Assembly (NCBI GenBank): GCA_016707605.1
Contig: JADJHJ010000012.1
Coordinates: 163,242 to 227,241 of the forward strand
Source: Candidatus Promineofilum glycogenicum
Lineage (GTDB): Bacteria; Chloroflexota; Anaerolineae; Promineifilales; Promineifilaceae
DNA length: 64,000 bases
Reading direction: 5' to 3'
In this document: one piece after another, positions 1 through 8,100 of the stretch
Layout: each line of letters opens with the position of its first letter
Numbering within the stretch: position 1 is the stretch's first letter
Notes under the pieces: generated by a model
What the model saw: the letters and a program-made list of their open reading frames with translations, nothing else
Told to the model about the DNA's origin: nothing
The model's database searches: none
Program-made: the position numbers and the translations under genes

Positions 1-2
1 GG

Positions 3-164
3 CTGATGCTGGCCGGGCTGAGCCGGATGCGCGGCGCGCCGGGGCTGCGCCAGGTGAACCTGAGCGTGGCCGCAAGCAACGCAGCGGCGCTGGCCCTCTA
101 TGACGACCTGGGCTTTGTTCGCGAGCGCGATATGATCGCCTTCCGCCGGGCGATTCAAGAGTAA
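3..164 (+). CDS. GNAT acetyltransferase, C-terminal fragment (cut by window edge)
   Basis: Only the last 53 residues are inside the window. The fragment has the usual end of a GNAT fold: an LSVAASNAAALALYDDLGF stretch (beta strand, then the N..A..LY..LGF acetyl-CoA/acceptor helix) followed by a final strand ending in FRRAIQE. The family transfers an acetyl group from acetyl-CoA to an amine; the substrate cannot be told. The stop is followed within five bases by a palindromic repeat. The next gene is also a GNAT protein, so the two may be a local pair of paralogues. Confidence 0.75.
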   Translation: MMLAGLSRMRGAPGLRQVNLSVAASNAAALALYDDLGFVRERDMIAFRRAIQE

Positions 165-168
165 TAAT

Positions 169-312
169 CCGCAGATTGGGCAGATTGGGCAGATTTTCAG
201 AGCCATAAAGGATTGCCCTTTTCCGTTCTATCTTCCCCTCTTGAAATCTGCCGAATCTGCCCAATCTGCGGATCATTTTTCTTCAATCTGTGTAATCTGC
301 GTAATCTGTGGT
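169..312. repeat. Repeat family A palindrome (CCGCAGATTGGGCAGATT type)
   Basis: Left arm CCGCAGATTGGGCAGATTGG, right arm AAATCTGCCGAATCTGCCCA plus ATCTGCGGAT, about 60 bases between them, then a short tail of CTGTGTAATCTGCGTAATCTG. Further copies lie at 19236-19381 (inside a helicase gene), 42415-42440 (right arm only) and 56075-56235. It fills the gap between the two acetyltransferase genes. Confidence 0.85.
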
Positions 313-338
313 TCCATTTCTTCAAGGAGACACGCACG

Positions 339-764
339 ATGAGTGACCTGACGTTCGACATGCCGGAGCAGTCCGATCCGGCCGACATGGAGTTTGTCCA
401 CAACGGCCTGCGCCGGCACAACAACCAGTTTGTGCCCAGCGCCTACCGGCCGCTCAACATCTTCCTGCGCGACGCCGGCGGGGCCATCGTCGGCGGCTTG
501 CTGGGCCATCTCTACTGGGGCTGGCTGAGCGTCGAAACCCTGTGGGTGGACGAGCGCTACCGCGGCCAGGGGCTGGGCGGGCGGCTGCTGGACATGGCCG
601 AGGCGGAGGCGCGGCGGCACGGTTGCGCCCACGTCCAACTGGACACGCTCACCTTTCAGGCGCGGCCGTTCTATGAGGCGCGGGGGTATCGGGTCTATGG
701 CGAGTTGGCGGATTTTCCGGCGGGGACGGAGCACCGGCGGTTCTATCTGACGAAGCCATTGTGA
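339..764 (+). CDS. GNAT family N-acetyltransferase
   Basis: 141 residues. The acetyl-CoA pyrophosphate-binding loop is visible as RYRGQGLGGRLL (motif A, Q/R-x-x-G-x-G), followed by the helix MAEAEARRHGC and the terminal Y..RGY.VYGEL strand. Length is normal for a single-domain GNAT enzyme. ATG 339 is chosen because AAGGAGA sits 9 bases upstream; an upstream ATG at 213 in the same frame would translate repeat DNA and is rejected. Substrate unknown. The upstream neighbour is another GNAT protein, separated by repeat family A. Confidence 0.88.
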   Translation: MSDLTFDMPEQSDPADMEFVHNGLRRHNNQFVPSAYRPLNIFLRDAGGAIVGGLLGHLYWGWLSVETLWVDERYRGQGLGGRLLDMAEAEARRHGCAHVQLDTLTFQARPFYEARGYRVYGELADFPAGTEHRRFYLTKPL

Positions 765-915
765 GGCCGGGGAGCTATCGTCGACAGAAGAATGGCACGC
801 GGATGACGCAGATTTCACCGATGGACGCTGATACGCAGCCGGATTTGGCGGCGTCAGCAGTGTGCCATTCGGATGAATAGGTGTGGCGTAGGCAGAGGGT
901 TACAAGGAGGCAGTC

Positions 916-2175
916 ATGTCGCTAAAGCAGATAGCCATCGGCGTCGAGCTATTGGCCCTGGTTCTGGCCGGTGGTTGCCGCGCTCCGGCTGCGCCCACTG
1001 TCGCGGTCACGGCTGTGGTCACCAGCGCCACCAATGCTGACGCTGAGGGGGACAACACCGTGTCGTCGGCCACGGCAACACCCGCTATCCTCCCTTCGGC
1101 GGTTCCTTCGGCCACAGCGCAGCCATCGCCTGTGCCGTCCCCCACCCCTGCGCCCACGGCCCCACCCAGCCCAACTCCCCTCTCTCTGCGAGCCCACGAA
1201 TGGCTGGCCGGGCCGGTCCTGCTGCGCTACGACATTGGGTGTAGCGACTTCTGCGGCGGCGAGACGTTCAGTCATTACCCGCGGCTCATCCTCTACAGTG
1301 ATGGGCGGCTGATCACAACGCATTATCAGGGGCGCACGGTCATCGAAGAGACGCGGCTGACTCGTGAGCAGATGTGTTCGGTGCTCAACTCCTTCGACGC
1401 TACTGGGCTGTTTGACTACGATCCGTCAGCTTTCTATCAGGCCAACGACGCTTTCCCGCGCCTGACGTTGCCCGCTCAGGCCTCCATCACCGTCTGGGAC
1501 GAGGCTTCGATTCCGGTAGGCTCCATCGCTGACTTCCGGCCCGGCGGCGAATTGGGCGGGCAGGTGGCCTTCGAGATGCCGCTGTTGATGGGTTATCATC
1601 TAGTGGAGGAGCTGTCCAAGTGGCGAGGCGAAGCGCCCTACGCGCCGCTCGAACTGGCCGTGTCGGTGTTTACGGTGGCCCCGGATGATGATCCTTTCTC
1701 GTGCTGCTTCGCTGATGAGGGAGGCGAATGGCCGGTGACGGCCGTGCGTTTGGCCGATCTGATTGCTCAGGGCACGCCCAGGGAGAACGACTCGCGCCGC
1801 GTGTTTACGACCGTGAGCGGCCCGGCGGTGGAGCAGCTATTGGCCGCCTTTGGCGACGATCCCTTCTCAGAAACAAGGCCGGTGGCCTTTGAGGAGGATG
1901 GCCGCCGCTACGTTGTGGCCATTCGCGCCCTGTTGCCCTACGAAAGCCTGGCCAGTCTGGGCTATCCGAGCCACAGCTCCATCATTCCCGGCCCGGACGT
2001 GGCGGCGACCCAAACAGCCTTGAGTTGCTCACCGGAGGATGGTGTGGTTGACTTCTACGCCGACGTGGTGATTGCCGCCGAGCGCGACGCCGCCCTTTAT
2101 CCAGCCCTCCATCGGCCGACCAGAGCGCCGGTAGAGACGCTTCCGCCCGGCCCCAAGGACACTTTCGAGCCATGA
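916..2175 (+). CDS. Uncharacterised lipoprotein with Ser/Thr/Pro linker
   Basis: 419 residues. It has a short lipoprotein signal peptide ending in the lipobox LAGGC, then about 60 residues rich in Ala, Thr, Ser and Pro, then a folded domain from about residue 90 that I do not recognise (DIGCSDFCGGETF near its start). It probably sits on the outer face of the membrane with the linker as spacer. AAGGAGG lies 7 bases before the ATG. The stop overlaps the start of the glycosyltransferase gene (ATGA at 2172-2175), so the two are translationally coupled and may act on the same envelope component. Confidence 0.8.
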   Translation: MSLKQIAIGVELLALVLAGGCRAPAAPTVAVTAVVTSATNADAEGDNTVSSATATPAILPSAVPSATAQPSPVPSPTPAPTAPPSPTPLSLRAHEWLAGPVLLRYDIGCSDFCGGETFSHYPRLILYSDGRLITTHYQGRTVIEETRLTREQMCSVLNSFDATGLFDYDPSAFYQANDAFPRLTLPAQASITVWDEASIPVGSIADFRPGGELGGQVAFEMPLLMGYHLVEELSKWRGEAPYAPLELAVSVFTVAPDDDPFSCCFADEGGEWPVTAVRLADLIAQGTPRENDSRRVFTTVSGPAVEQLLAAFGDDPFSETRPVAFEEDGRRYVVAIRALLPYESLASLGYPSHSSIIPGPDVAATQTALSCSPEDGVVDFYADVVIAAERDAALYPALHRPTRAPVETLPPGPKDTFEP

Positions 2176-3404
2176 CCCGCAAACGCATTCTCATCCTGAC
2201 CGCCGACGCCGGCTTCGGCCACCGCAGCACGGCCAACGCCCTGGCTAAAGCGTTCGCGTTGCGCTATGGCGACGCCGCGACCGTGACCATCGTCAACCCG
2301 CTCGACGAGCCGGGCGCGCCCCCCTTCCTGCGCGGCGCGGAGAGCGACTACGACAAGCTGGCCACGCAGTGGCCCAGCTTCTACAAGCTAGGCTACAAGA
2401 TGAGCGACCTGGCCCTGACCACCAGCGCCACGGAGATGACCTACGTCCTGATCATGTACGACCTCATCGCCCGGCTGATGAAGCAGCACCGGCCGGACGT
2501 AGTCGTTATCACCTTCCCGACCTACCAGTACCCCGTGGCCGCCTATCGCCGCCTGAGCGGCCACAACGTGCCGATGGTGACCATCGTCACCGATTTAATG
2601 TCGCTGCAAAAGATGTGGTTCAGCGCGTCGGCCGACCTCTGCCTGGTTCCCACGCAGTTCGCCGCCGACCTGGCCCTGGAGCGCGGCCTCGACCCGGAGA
2701 GCGTCCACGTCACCGGCTTGCCGGTCAACCCGGCGCTGGCCGACGCGCCGACGCCGGCTGAGGCCCGCGCCGCGTTGGGCTGGCCGGCGGACAAGTTCAC
2801 CGTGCTGGCCGCGGGCAGCAAGCGCGTCGAGCGGCTCGACCAGTTCGCCCACGTGCTCAACCACGCCGGCTTTGACCTGCACCTGGTGGCCGTGGCCGGT
2901 GGCAACGATGAGCTATACGCCAAGCTGCGGGCGACCGACTGGCACATCCCCGTCAGCCTCTACAACTTTGTGGACAACATGCCGGCCATGCTCCACGCCG
3001 CCGACTGCGTGGTCAGCAAGGCGGGCGGGCTGATCGTCACCGAGTCGCTGGCTTGCGGCCGGCCGCTGCTGCTGGTGCAGGTCATCCCTGGACAGGAGAC
3101 GGGCAACGCCGAACTCGTGACGCGCGAGGGGGCGGGCGACCTGACGCTGGAGCCGCTGGAGTTCCTGGAGGCGCTGGGCGACTGGCTGACCGACGGCCGC
3201 CGGCTCTATCACCAGCGGGCGGCTAATGCCCACCGCCTCGGTCGCCCCACAGCCGCCTTCGACGCCGCCGAACTCATCTGGCAGGCTTGCCGCGCCGGGC
3301 CGACGCAGCGCGCCTCCCGCTTCCCCATCTCGCGGGCCAAGATGAAGGAGTTGTTGCAGTCGTTCGGCAACGCGCTGTCGCTGAGCGACCAGTCGCCCTC
3401 ATGA
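2172..3404 (+). CDS. MGDG-synthase-like glycosyltransferase (GT28 type)
   Basis: 410 residues. The N-terminal third matches the monogalactosyldiacylglycerol synthase fold: ILILTADAGFGHRSTANALA, then NPLDEPG and a helical region. The C-terminal half is GT28-like: a nucleotide-sugar binding region with LAAGSKRVERL, YNFVDNMPAMLHAADCVVSKAGGLIVTESLACGRPLLL and PGQETGNAELV. The family transfers a hexose from a UDP-sugar to diacylglycerol or a similar lipid at the inner membrane face. Galactose versus glucose cannot be decided. It overlaps both neighbours by four bases (ATGA), giving a tight trio with an upstream lipoprotein and a downstream GH1 glycosidase. Confidence 0.9.
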   Translation: MTRKRILILTADAGFGHRSTANALAKAFALRYGDAATVTIVNPLDEPGAPPFLRGAESDYDKLATQWPSFYKLGYKMSDLALTTSATEMTYVLIMYDLIARLMKQHRPDVVVITFPTYQYPVAAYRRLSGHNVPMVTIVTDLMSLQKMWFSASADLCLVPTQFAADLALERGLDPESVHVTGLPVNPALADAPTPAEARAALGWPADKFTVLAAGSKRVERLDQFAHVLNHAGFDLHLVAVAGGNDELYAKLRATDWHIPVSLYNFVDNMPAMLHAADCVVSKAGGLIVTESLACGRPLLLVQVIPGQETGNAELVTREGAGDLTLEPLEFLEALGDWLTDGRRLYHQRAANAHRLGRPTAAFDAAELIWQACRAGPTQRASRFPISRAKMKELLQSFGNALSLSDQSPS

Positions 3405-4789
3405 GCGACGTCGTCTTCCCGCCCGGCTTCCTCTTCGGCGCGGCCACGTCGGCCTATCAGATCGAGGGTGGCCACGACGCCGACGGCAAGGGGCCGTCGG
3501 TCTGGGATCGCTTCGTCCGCCGGCCGGGCCGGGTTCATAAGGGCCACACCGGTGACGTGGCCGCCAACACCTATCCCGACTTCCGGCCCGACGTGGCCAT
3601 CATGCGCCGGCTGGGGCTGGACGCCTATCGCTTCTCGGTCAGTTGGCCGCGCGTGCTGCCCAGCGGGCGCGGGGCGGTCAACCAGGCCGGGCTGGATTAC
3701 TACGACCGGCTGGTGGACGCCCTGCTCGCGGCCGGTATCGCCCCGTTCGTTACCCTCTTCCACTGGGACTTGCCGCAGGCGTTGCAGGACGAAATAGGCG
3801 GTTTCGCCGGGCGCGACTGCGCGGCGCTCTTCGCCGACTACGCCGAGGTCGTCGCCCGGCGGCTGGGCGACCGCGTGGGCCACTGGATCACGCTCAACGA
3901 GCCGTGGGTCTACGCCACGCTGGGCCACCTGCGCGGGCTGCACGCGCCGGGGCGGCGCAACCCGTGGGCCTTCCTGCGCGTCGTTCACCACCAACTGCTG
4001 GGCCACGGGCTGGCCGCCGCGCGGCTGCGGGCGTTGTCGCCGGCGGCGCGGGTGGGGTTGAGCCTTAACCTGTCGCCCATCTACCCGGCCACAGATAGCG
4101 ACGCCGACCGCGCCGCGGCCCGCCTGGCCGACGAAGCCACCAACCGGCTGTTCCTCGACCCGCTCTGCCACGGACGCTATCCGGCGGCGTTGTGGTCGCG
4201 GCTGCGGCCGTTTCGCCCGCCCGTCCGGCCCGACGACATGGCCACAATCGCCGCGCCGCTCGACTTCGTGGGCGTCAACTACTACACCCGCGCCCGCGTG
4301 CGGCGGGCGTGGTACGTGCCATTCCTGGGGCTGTGGCCGGATGGGTTGCCGCTGCTGACGGGTGAGGTGAAACCGGAAGGGGAGGGGGACGAAAGTGTCC
4401 CCCGCTACAGCGGCATGGGCTGGGAGGTCTATCCGGCGGGGTTGTTCGAGCTGCTGTGGCGGCTGAAGACGGAGTACGGCAACCCGCCGGTCTACGTGAC
4501 CGAGAACGGCGCGGCCTACCCCGACACGTTGACCGCCGACGGCCGCGTCCACGACGAAGCCCGCCGCGCCTATCTGGAGCAGCACTTGGCCGTTGTCGCC
4601 GCCGCCGCGCGCGCCGGGGTGGACGCCCGCGGTTACTTCGTCTGGTCGCTGCTGGACAACTTCGAATGGACCTACGGCTACGACAAGCGCTTCGGCCTGG
4701 TGTACGTCGACTTCGCCACCCAGCGGCGGGTCATCAAGGATAGCGGCTTGTGGTATAGTGAGTTCATCCGCAACCGTAGGGCAGGATGA
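3401..4789 (+). CDS. Glycoside hydrolase family 1 (beta-glucosidase-like)
   Basis: 462 residues, full family length. Near the N-terminus is FLFGAATSAYQIEGG, the conserved GH1 opening. The acid/base glutamate is in ITLNEPW (about E167) and the nucleophile in YVTENG (about E368); WSLLDNFEW near the end forms the aglycone/sugar pocket. No signal peptide, so cytoplasmic. The ATG overlaps the stop of the glycosyltransferase gene. Residues 328-334 are encoded by a small perfect hairpin (4384-4403), and the last residues R-A-G and the TGA lie inside another palindrome (4776-4801). Natural substrate unknown; cellobiose-type glycosides or glycolipids are both possible. Confidence 0.92.
   Translation: MSDVVFPPGFLFGAATSAYQIEGGHDADGKGPSVWDRFVRRPGRVHKGHTGDVAANTYPDFRPDVAIMRRLGLDAYRFSVSWPRVLPSGRGAVNQAGLDYYDRLVDALLAAGIAPFVTLFHWDLPQALQDEIGGFAGRDCAALFADYAEVVARRLGDRVGHWITLNEPWVYATLGHLRGLHAPGRRNPWAFLRVVHHQLLGHGLAAARLRALSPAARVGLSLNLSPIYPATDSDADRAAARLADEATNRLFLDPLCHGRYPAALWSRLRPFRPPVRPDDMATIAAPLDFVGVNYYTRARVRRAWYVPFLGLWPDGLPLLTGEVKPEGEGDESVPRYSGMGWEVYPAGLFELLWRLKTEYGNPPVYVTENGAAYPDTLTADGRVHDEARRAYLEQHLAVVAAAARAGVDARGYFVWSLLDNFEWTYGYDKRFGLVYVDFATQRRVIKDSGLWYSEFIRNRRAG
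4384..4403. repeat. Repeat family J hairpin inside the GH1 gene
   Basis: Perfect arms GGGGGAC and GTCCCCC around GAAAGT. The loop is related to that of a longer perfect hairpin inside the helicase gene at 19786-19834 (GTCGC/ACTTC type). It is read in frame as part of the glycosidase, in a loop region between FLGLWPDG and YSGMGWEV. Confidence 0.5.
4751..4759 (+). promoter_or_regulatory. Possible extended -10 promoter (TGGTATAGT)
   Basis: TG-G-TATAGT lies inside the 3' end of the GH1 gene, about 120 bases before the lipoprotein start at 4880. The same TGnTATAAT-like form recurs upstream of other genes here. No clear -35 box was found. Confidence 0.35.
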
Positions 4790-4801
4790 TTTCTGCCCTG
4801 T
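4776..4801. repeat. Repeat family G palindrome carrying the GH1 stop codon
   Basis: CCGTAGGGCAGGATGATTTC followed by TGCCCT; arms AGGGCAG and CTGCCCT. The second copy is at 53712-53741. In both places the repeat supplies the stop codon of the upstream gene (TGA here, TAG there). Confidence 0.7.
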
Positions 4802-4879
4802 GGGAACCGGACGCCGGGCTTTGGCGTCCAACATATAGCGGTCGATGCGCTGGTGCGCGGCCGCCCGGAGGTAAAGAGG

Positions 4880-5509
4880 ATGCGACTATTCATGCTGTTG
4901 ATTGGACTGCTGGCGGCGCTGCTGGCCGCCTGCGCCCCGGCGGGGCAGGCCGAGCCGACCGTGGCCGGCGCGCCCGAGCCGGAAGGGACGCCGACCGACC
5001 CGGCGCTCAACTCTGTGCCCAACGCTGACGACAGCTACCCGGCGGCCGGTGAGGGTGGCGATGAGGCCTACCCCGCGCCGGGGCTAGAGTCGGCCCTGCC
5101 CGAAGGGTACCCCCTGAGCACGCTTGTCTCTCCGGTCGAAGTGGACCTGGGCGAAGTGACGCCCGTGGCCGGCGACCCCACGCCCCGGGTGATGCCCTCG
5201 CCCGGCCGCCCCGGCGGGCCGACGGAGAACATGGGCGGCTTGATGGAGGCCGTGGTGCTCAATCTGACCCGGCATCTGGACACGCAGGCCGACGCGGTCA
5301 GCGTCGTCTCGACCGAGTCGGTGACGTGGCCCAACGGCGGGCTGGGCTGCCCGGAAGAGGGCATGGCCTACGCCGAAGTGATGGTTGAGGGCAGCCGTAT
5401 CACGCTGGAGGCCGACGGCCAGACCTACACCTATCACACGTCCAGCGGCGGCGAGTTTGTGCTGTGTGTGGACGGTCAACCCGTCTCGCGTGGCGTTGTG
5501 CCGCGCTAA
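4880..5509 (+). CDS. Uncharacterised lipoprotein
   Basis: 209 residues. Signal peptide MRLFMLLIGLLAALLAAC has lipobox LAAC. A low-complexity acidic/Pro region runs to about residue 115. A C-terminal domain follows with WPNGGLGCPEEGMAYAEV, a Gly-Cys-Pro turn and a hydrophobic, probably beta-rich stretch (RITLEADGQTYTYH), ending in FVLCVDG; the two cysteines could pair. ATG 4880 is chosen because GGAGG is 9 bases upstream and the signal peptide starts there; the ATG at 4853 only adds a charged leader. I recall similar domains as uncharacterised proteins in cyanobacteria and Chloroflexota. Function unknown. Confidence 0.8.
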   Translation: MRLFMLLIGLLAALLAACAPAGQAEPTVAGAPEPEGTPTDPALNSVPNADDSYPAAGEGGDEAYPAPGLESALPEGYPLSTLVSPVEVDLGEVTPVAGDPTPRVMPSPGRPGGPTENMGGLMEAVVLNLTRHLDTQADAVSVVSTESVTWPNGGLGCPEEGMAYAEVMVEGSRITLEADGQTYTYHTSSGGEFVLCVDGQPVSRGVVPR

Positions 5510-5702
5510 AGTGCACATGCCTGGCGGTAGGAAATATCGTCTAGCAAATTGCCACCGAAATGACACCATCAGACTGCACACGACCGGCCAAATTGCCTAG
5601 CTGACCGGTTGCATTTGACACCGACTTCGGGGAAACTTATCGCCCTTGGCGCTATCCCAATTGGGGGAAAGCCGCAGATCGTCCTAAGGAGGCAGTTGCT
5701 CG

Positions 5703-7886
5703 ATGTCCCCGAAGATTGGAACGAAGTTAGCGAGAATTGGCTTAATTGCGGTGCTGCTCATCGCCGGCGCATGGCTGGCGGGGCGGCGAGCCGGCCCCGC
5801 GCCGGAGAGTGTATCCCGACAGGACGTGGTGCTGCGTGCTGCCCCTGGTGGCCGCGCCCAGGTAGACCCCAATGCCGCGCCTTTGCCCGGCATGTCCATC
5901 GCCGAGCCGACCGTGGTCGACCTGCGCACCATTCCGGCGGGCGTCTATGACCCCAATAACCAGTATGACCGCTGGCAGCGGGGCGAGATCGACCTGACCG
6001 AGAACGAGAGCATCGTCAGCGAGGCCAAGGCCGCGGCGCTGCGCGAGGAAGCGCTGCGCCTGCCGCCGTCAACCCACATCGACGACGCCACGGCCGTGAC
6101 CGCCAACGGCCCGATCAGCAGCGCGCCCACCGTGGGGGTTAGCTTCGAAAGCATCTACTACAACGAGTGTTGCGGTGGCGGCGGCAACGTTCCGCCCGAC
6201 CCCGAACTGGCCGTCGGCCCCAACCACGTCATCGCCGTGGTCAACGTGGCCTTCGAAATCTACAACAAGAGCGGCACGTCCGTGGTCGGCCCGACGACGT
6301 TCGCCAGCTTCATGAACTCCAACGCCAACTGCACCGGCGTCTTTGACCCCAACGCCATCTACGACGAAGAGGCCGGCCGCTACATCCTGGGCATCGACGC
6401 CGACGGCTTCTACTACTGCATCGCCGTCTCGCAGACGAGCGACCCGACCGGCAACTGGAACATCTACGCCTTCCCGACGGCCACGGGCAGCGAGTTCTTC
6501 GACTACCCGCACGCCGGTGTCGGCCGCGACGCCATCTACATGGGCGCCAACATCTTCACCAGCAGCTTCCTGGAGAGCCGCGTCTACGCCTACGACAAGT
6601 GGGCCATGTACAACGGCCAGGCCGCGGCCAGCGTCGTCAGGGACCTGCCGGTCAGCGAGGACACGCCCCAACCGCTGCACCTCCACGGCTTCGCTCAGGG
6701 CACGTGGCCGACCAGCGGGCCGCACTACTTCTTCACCGAGACGGACTACGACGGCTCCAGCTATAGCGTCTGGTCGTGGGCCAACCCGTTCAGTGGTGGA
6801 TTGCCGACTAAGGTCGGCAGCACGCTGAACCTGAATGCCTACACCGGCGTGACCGGCGGCATGCCCCTCAACGTGCCGCAGCAGGGCGGCAGCACCGTTC
6901 AGGGCAACGACTACCGGCCGCAGGACTTCGAGTACCGCGACGGCTACGCCTGGAGCGTCAGCACCATTAGCTGCAACCCCGGCGGCGGCACGGTCAACTG
7001 CCTGCGCTGGGTGAAGGTCAACCCGGCCACGGCGACCATCGCCGACGCCGGCGTCTACGCCAGCGCCGGCCAGTACCGCTTCTTCGGCGACCTGGCTGTG
7101 AACGCCTGCGGCGACATGGCCCTGGGCTACAGCAAGTCGAGCACCACCATGTGGCCGTCGGTCTGGTACACCGGCCGCAAGGCGGGCGACGCCGCCGGCA
7201 CATTGCAGGCCGAGGCGCAACTGAAGGCGGGCGAGATCGCTTACACCGCCTTCGACTCGGTGCCGCGCCGCTGGGGCGACTACACCGAGATGACCATCGA
7301 CCCGGCCGGCACGACGTTCTGGTATCTGGGCGAGTATAGCCGCAGCGTGGGCACGTCCAGCAGCGGCCGTTGGGGCACGTGGATCGGCTCGTTCAGCTAC
7401 AACGACTGTGTGCCCGGTGGAGCTACACCGACGCCGACGGCGACGGCCACCATTGGCCCGTCGCCTACGGCTACCAACACGCCGGTGGCCACCAACACGC
7501 CCGTGGCGACCAACACGCCGGCCCCCACGGCCACGTCCGCGCCCAACGTTTTGCACGTCGGTGACCTGGATCGCCTGTCGAAGAACACGACCGGCAACCG
7601 CTGGCGGGCGACGGTGACGGTCAAGGTCGTCAACGGCGCTAATCAGCCCGTGGCCAACGCGAAGGTGACAGGCGCCTGGAGTAACGGCGAGACGGGCAGC
7701 GGCACGTGCACGACGGCCACCAACGGCACGTGCAAGATCGTCAAGAATAACATCCGCCGCGCCGTGACCAGCGTCCGCTTCACGGTCACTGGCGTGACCA
7801 AGAGCGGCTGGACCTACAACGCCGCGCTGAACAGCGATCCCGACGGCGACAGCAACGGGACGTTCATCGTCATCAATCGGCCGTAA
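5703..7886 (+). CDS. Large exported protein with Thr/Pro linker and C-terminal Ig-like domain
   Basis: 727 residues. The N-terminus is basic plus one hydrophobic helix (IGLIAVLLIAGAWLA), a signal peptide or anchor. Residues about 140-560 form a large domain with NECCGGGGNVPPDPELAVG, repeated aromatic Gly/Asp turns and WGDYTEMTIDPAG, which looks like a secreted beta-propeller-type domain. Then comes a P-T-A-T-N-T-P linker (about 575-610) and a roughly 110-residue C-terminal Ig-like domain (RWRATVTVKVVNGANQPVA, SGTCTTATNGTCKI) common in exported proteins of this phylum. AAGGAGG lies 9 bases before the ATG. Cell-surface or secreted; role unknown. Confidence 0.8.
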   Translation: MSPKIGTKLARIGLIAVLLIAGAWLAGRRAGPAPESVSRQDVVLRAAPGGRAQVDPNAAPLPGMSIAEPTVVDLRTIPAGVYDPNNQYDRWQRGEIDLTENESIVSEAKAAALREEALRLPPSTHIDDATAVTANGPISSAPTVGVSFESIYYNECCGGGGNVPPDPELAVGPNHVIAVVNVAFEIYNKSGTSVVGPTTFASFMNSNANCTGVFDPNAIYDEEAGRYILGIDADGFYYCIAVSQTSDPTGNWNIYAFPTATGSEFFDYPHAGVGRDAIYMGANIFTSSFLESRVYAYDKWAMYNGQAAASVVRDLPVSEDTPQPLHLHGFAQGTWPTSGPHYFFTETDYDGSSYSVWSWANPFSGGLPTKVGSTLNLNAYTGVTGGMPLNVPQQGGSTVQGNDYRPQDFEYRDGYAWSVSTISCNPGGGTVNCLRWVKVNPATATIADAGVYASAGQYRFFGDLAVNACGDMALGYSKSSTTMWPSVWYTGRKAGDAAGTLQAEAQLKAGEIAYTAFDSVPRRWGDYTEMTIDPAGTTFWYLGEYSRSVGTSSSGRWGTWIGSFSYNDCVPGGATPTPTATATIGPSPTATNTPVATNTPVATNTPAPTATSAPNVLHVGDLDRLSKNTTGNRWRATVTVKVVNGANQPVANAKVTGAWSNGETGSGTCTTATNGTCKIVKNNIRRAVTSVRFTVTGVTKSGWTYNAALNSDPDGDSNGTFIVINRP

Positions 7887-7976
7887 GCGCAGGGGGCTTG
7901 CCCCACAGCTTTAGCGGGCGCTAGTCGCCCATCATCCGCCGGAGGAGTGGCTCGCCGCTCCTCCGGCTTTCTGTTT

Positions 7977-8100
7977 GTAGCGCGGGTTGGCAACCCGCGG
8001 CGGGGTGGCAACCCGCGGCGGGGTGTGTGAGAAGGAATGCACAGGATAAGAATCCTGTGCTACAGGGGCGGGAGGAAGCGGGTTGGCAACCCGTGTTACA
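7977..8100. repeat. Repeat families I and B between convergent genes
   Basis: Family I is GTAGCGCGGGTTGGCAACCC type (copies at about 7977-8022 and 8077-8100); between them is a family B palindrome GCACAGGATAAGAATCCTGT with arms GCACAGGAT/ATCCTGTGC at 8039-8060. The last family I copy carries the TAA stop codon of the minus-strand MFS gene. It lies between convergent genes and could act as a bidirectional terminator. Confidence 0.8.

Noticed and set aside
3209..4834. Long minus-strand open frame over the GT and GH1 genes
   Set aside because: It is the antisense shadow of two genes with catalytic motifs; its peptide is rich in Arg/Gln/Val with no recognisable motif.
5510..5702. Possible riboswitch before the exported protein gene
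   Set aside because: The leader contains GGGGAAAGCCGCAG-like pieces, but I could not match the conserved core of any known riboswitch.
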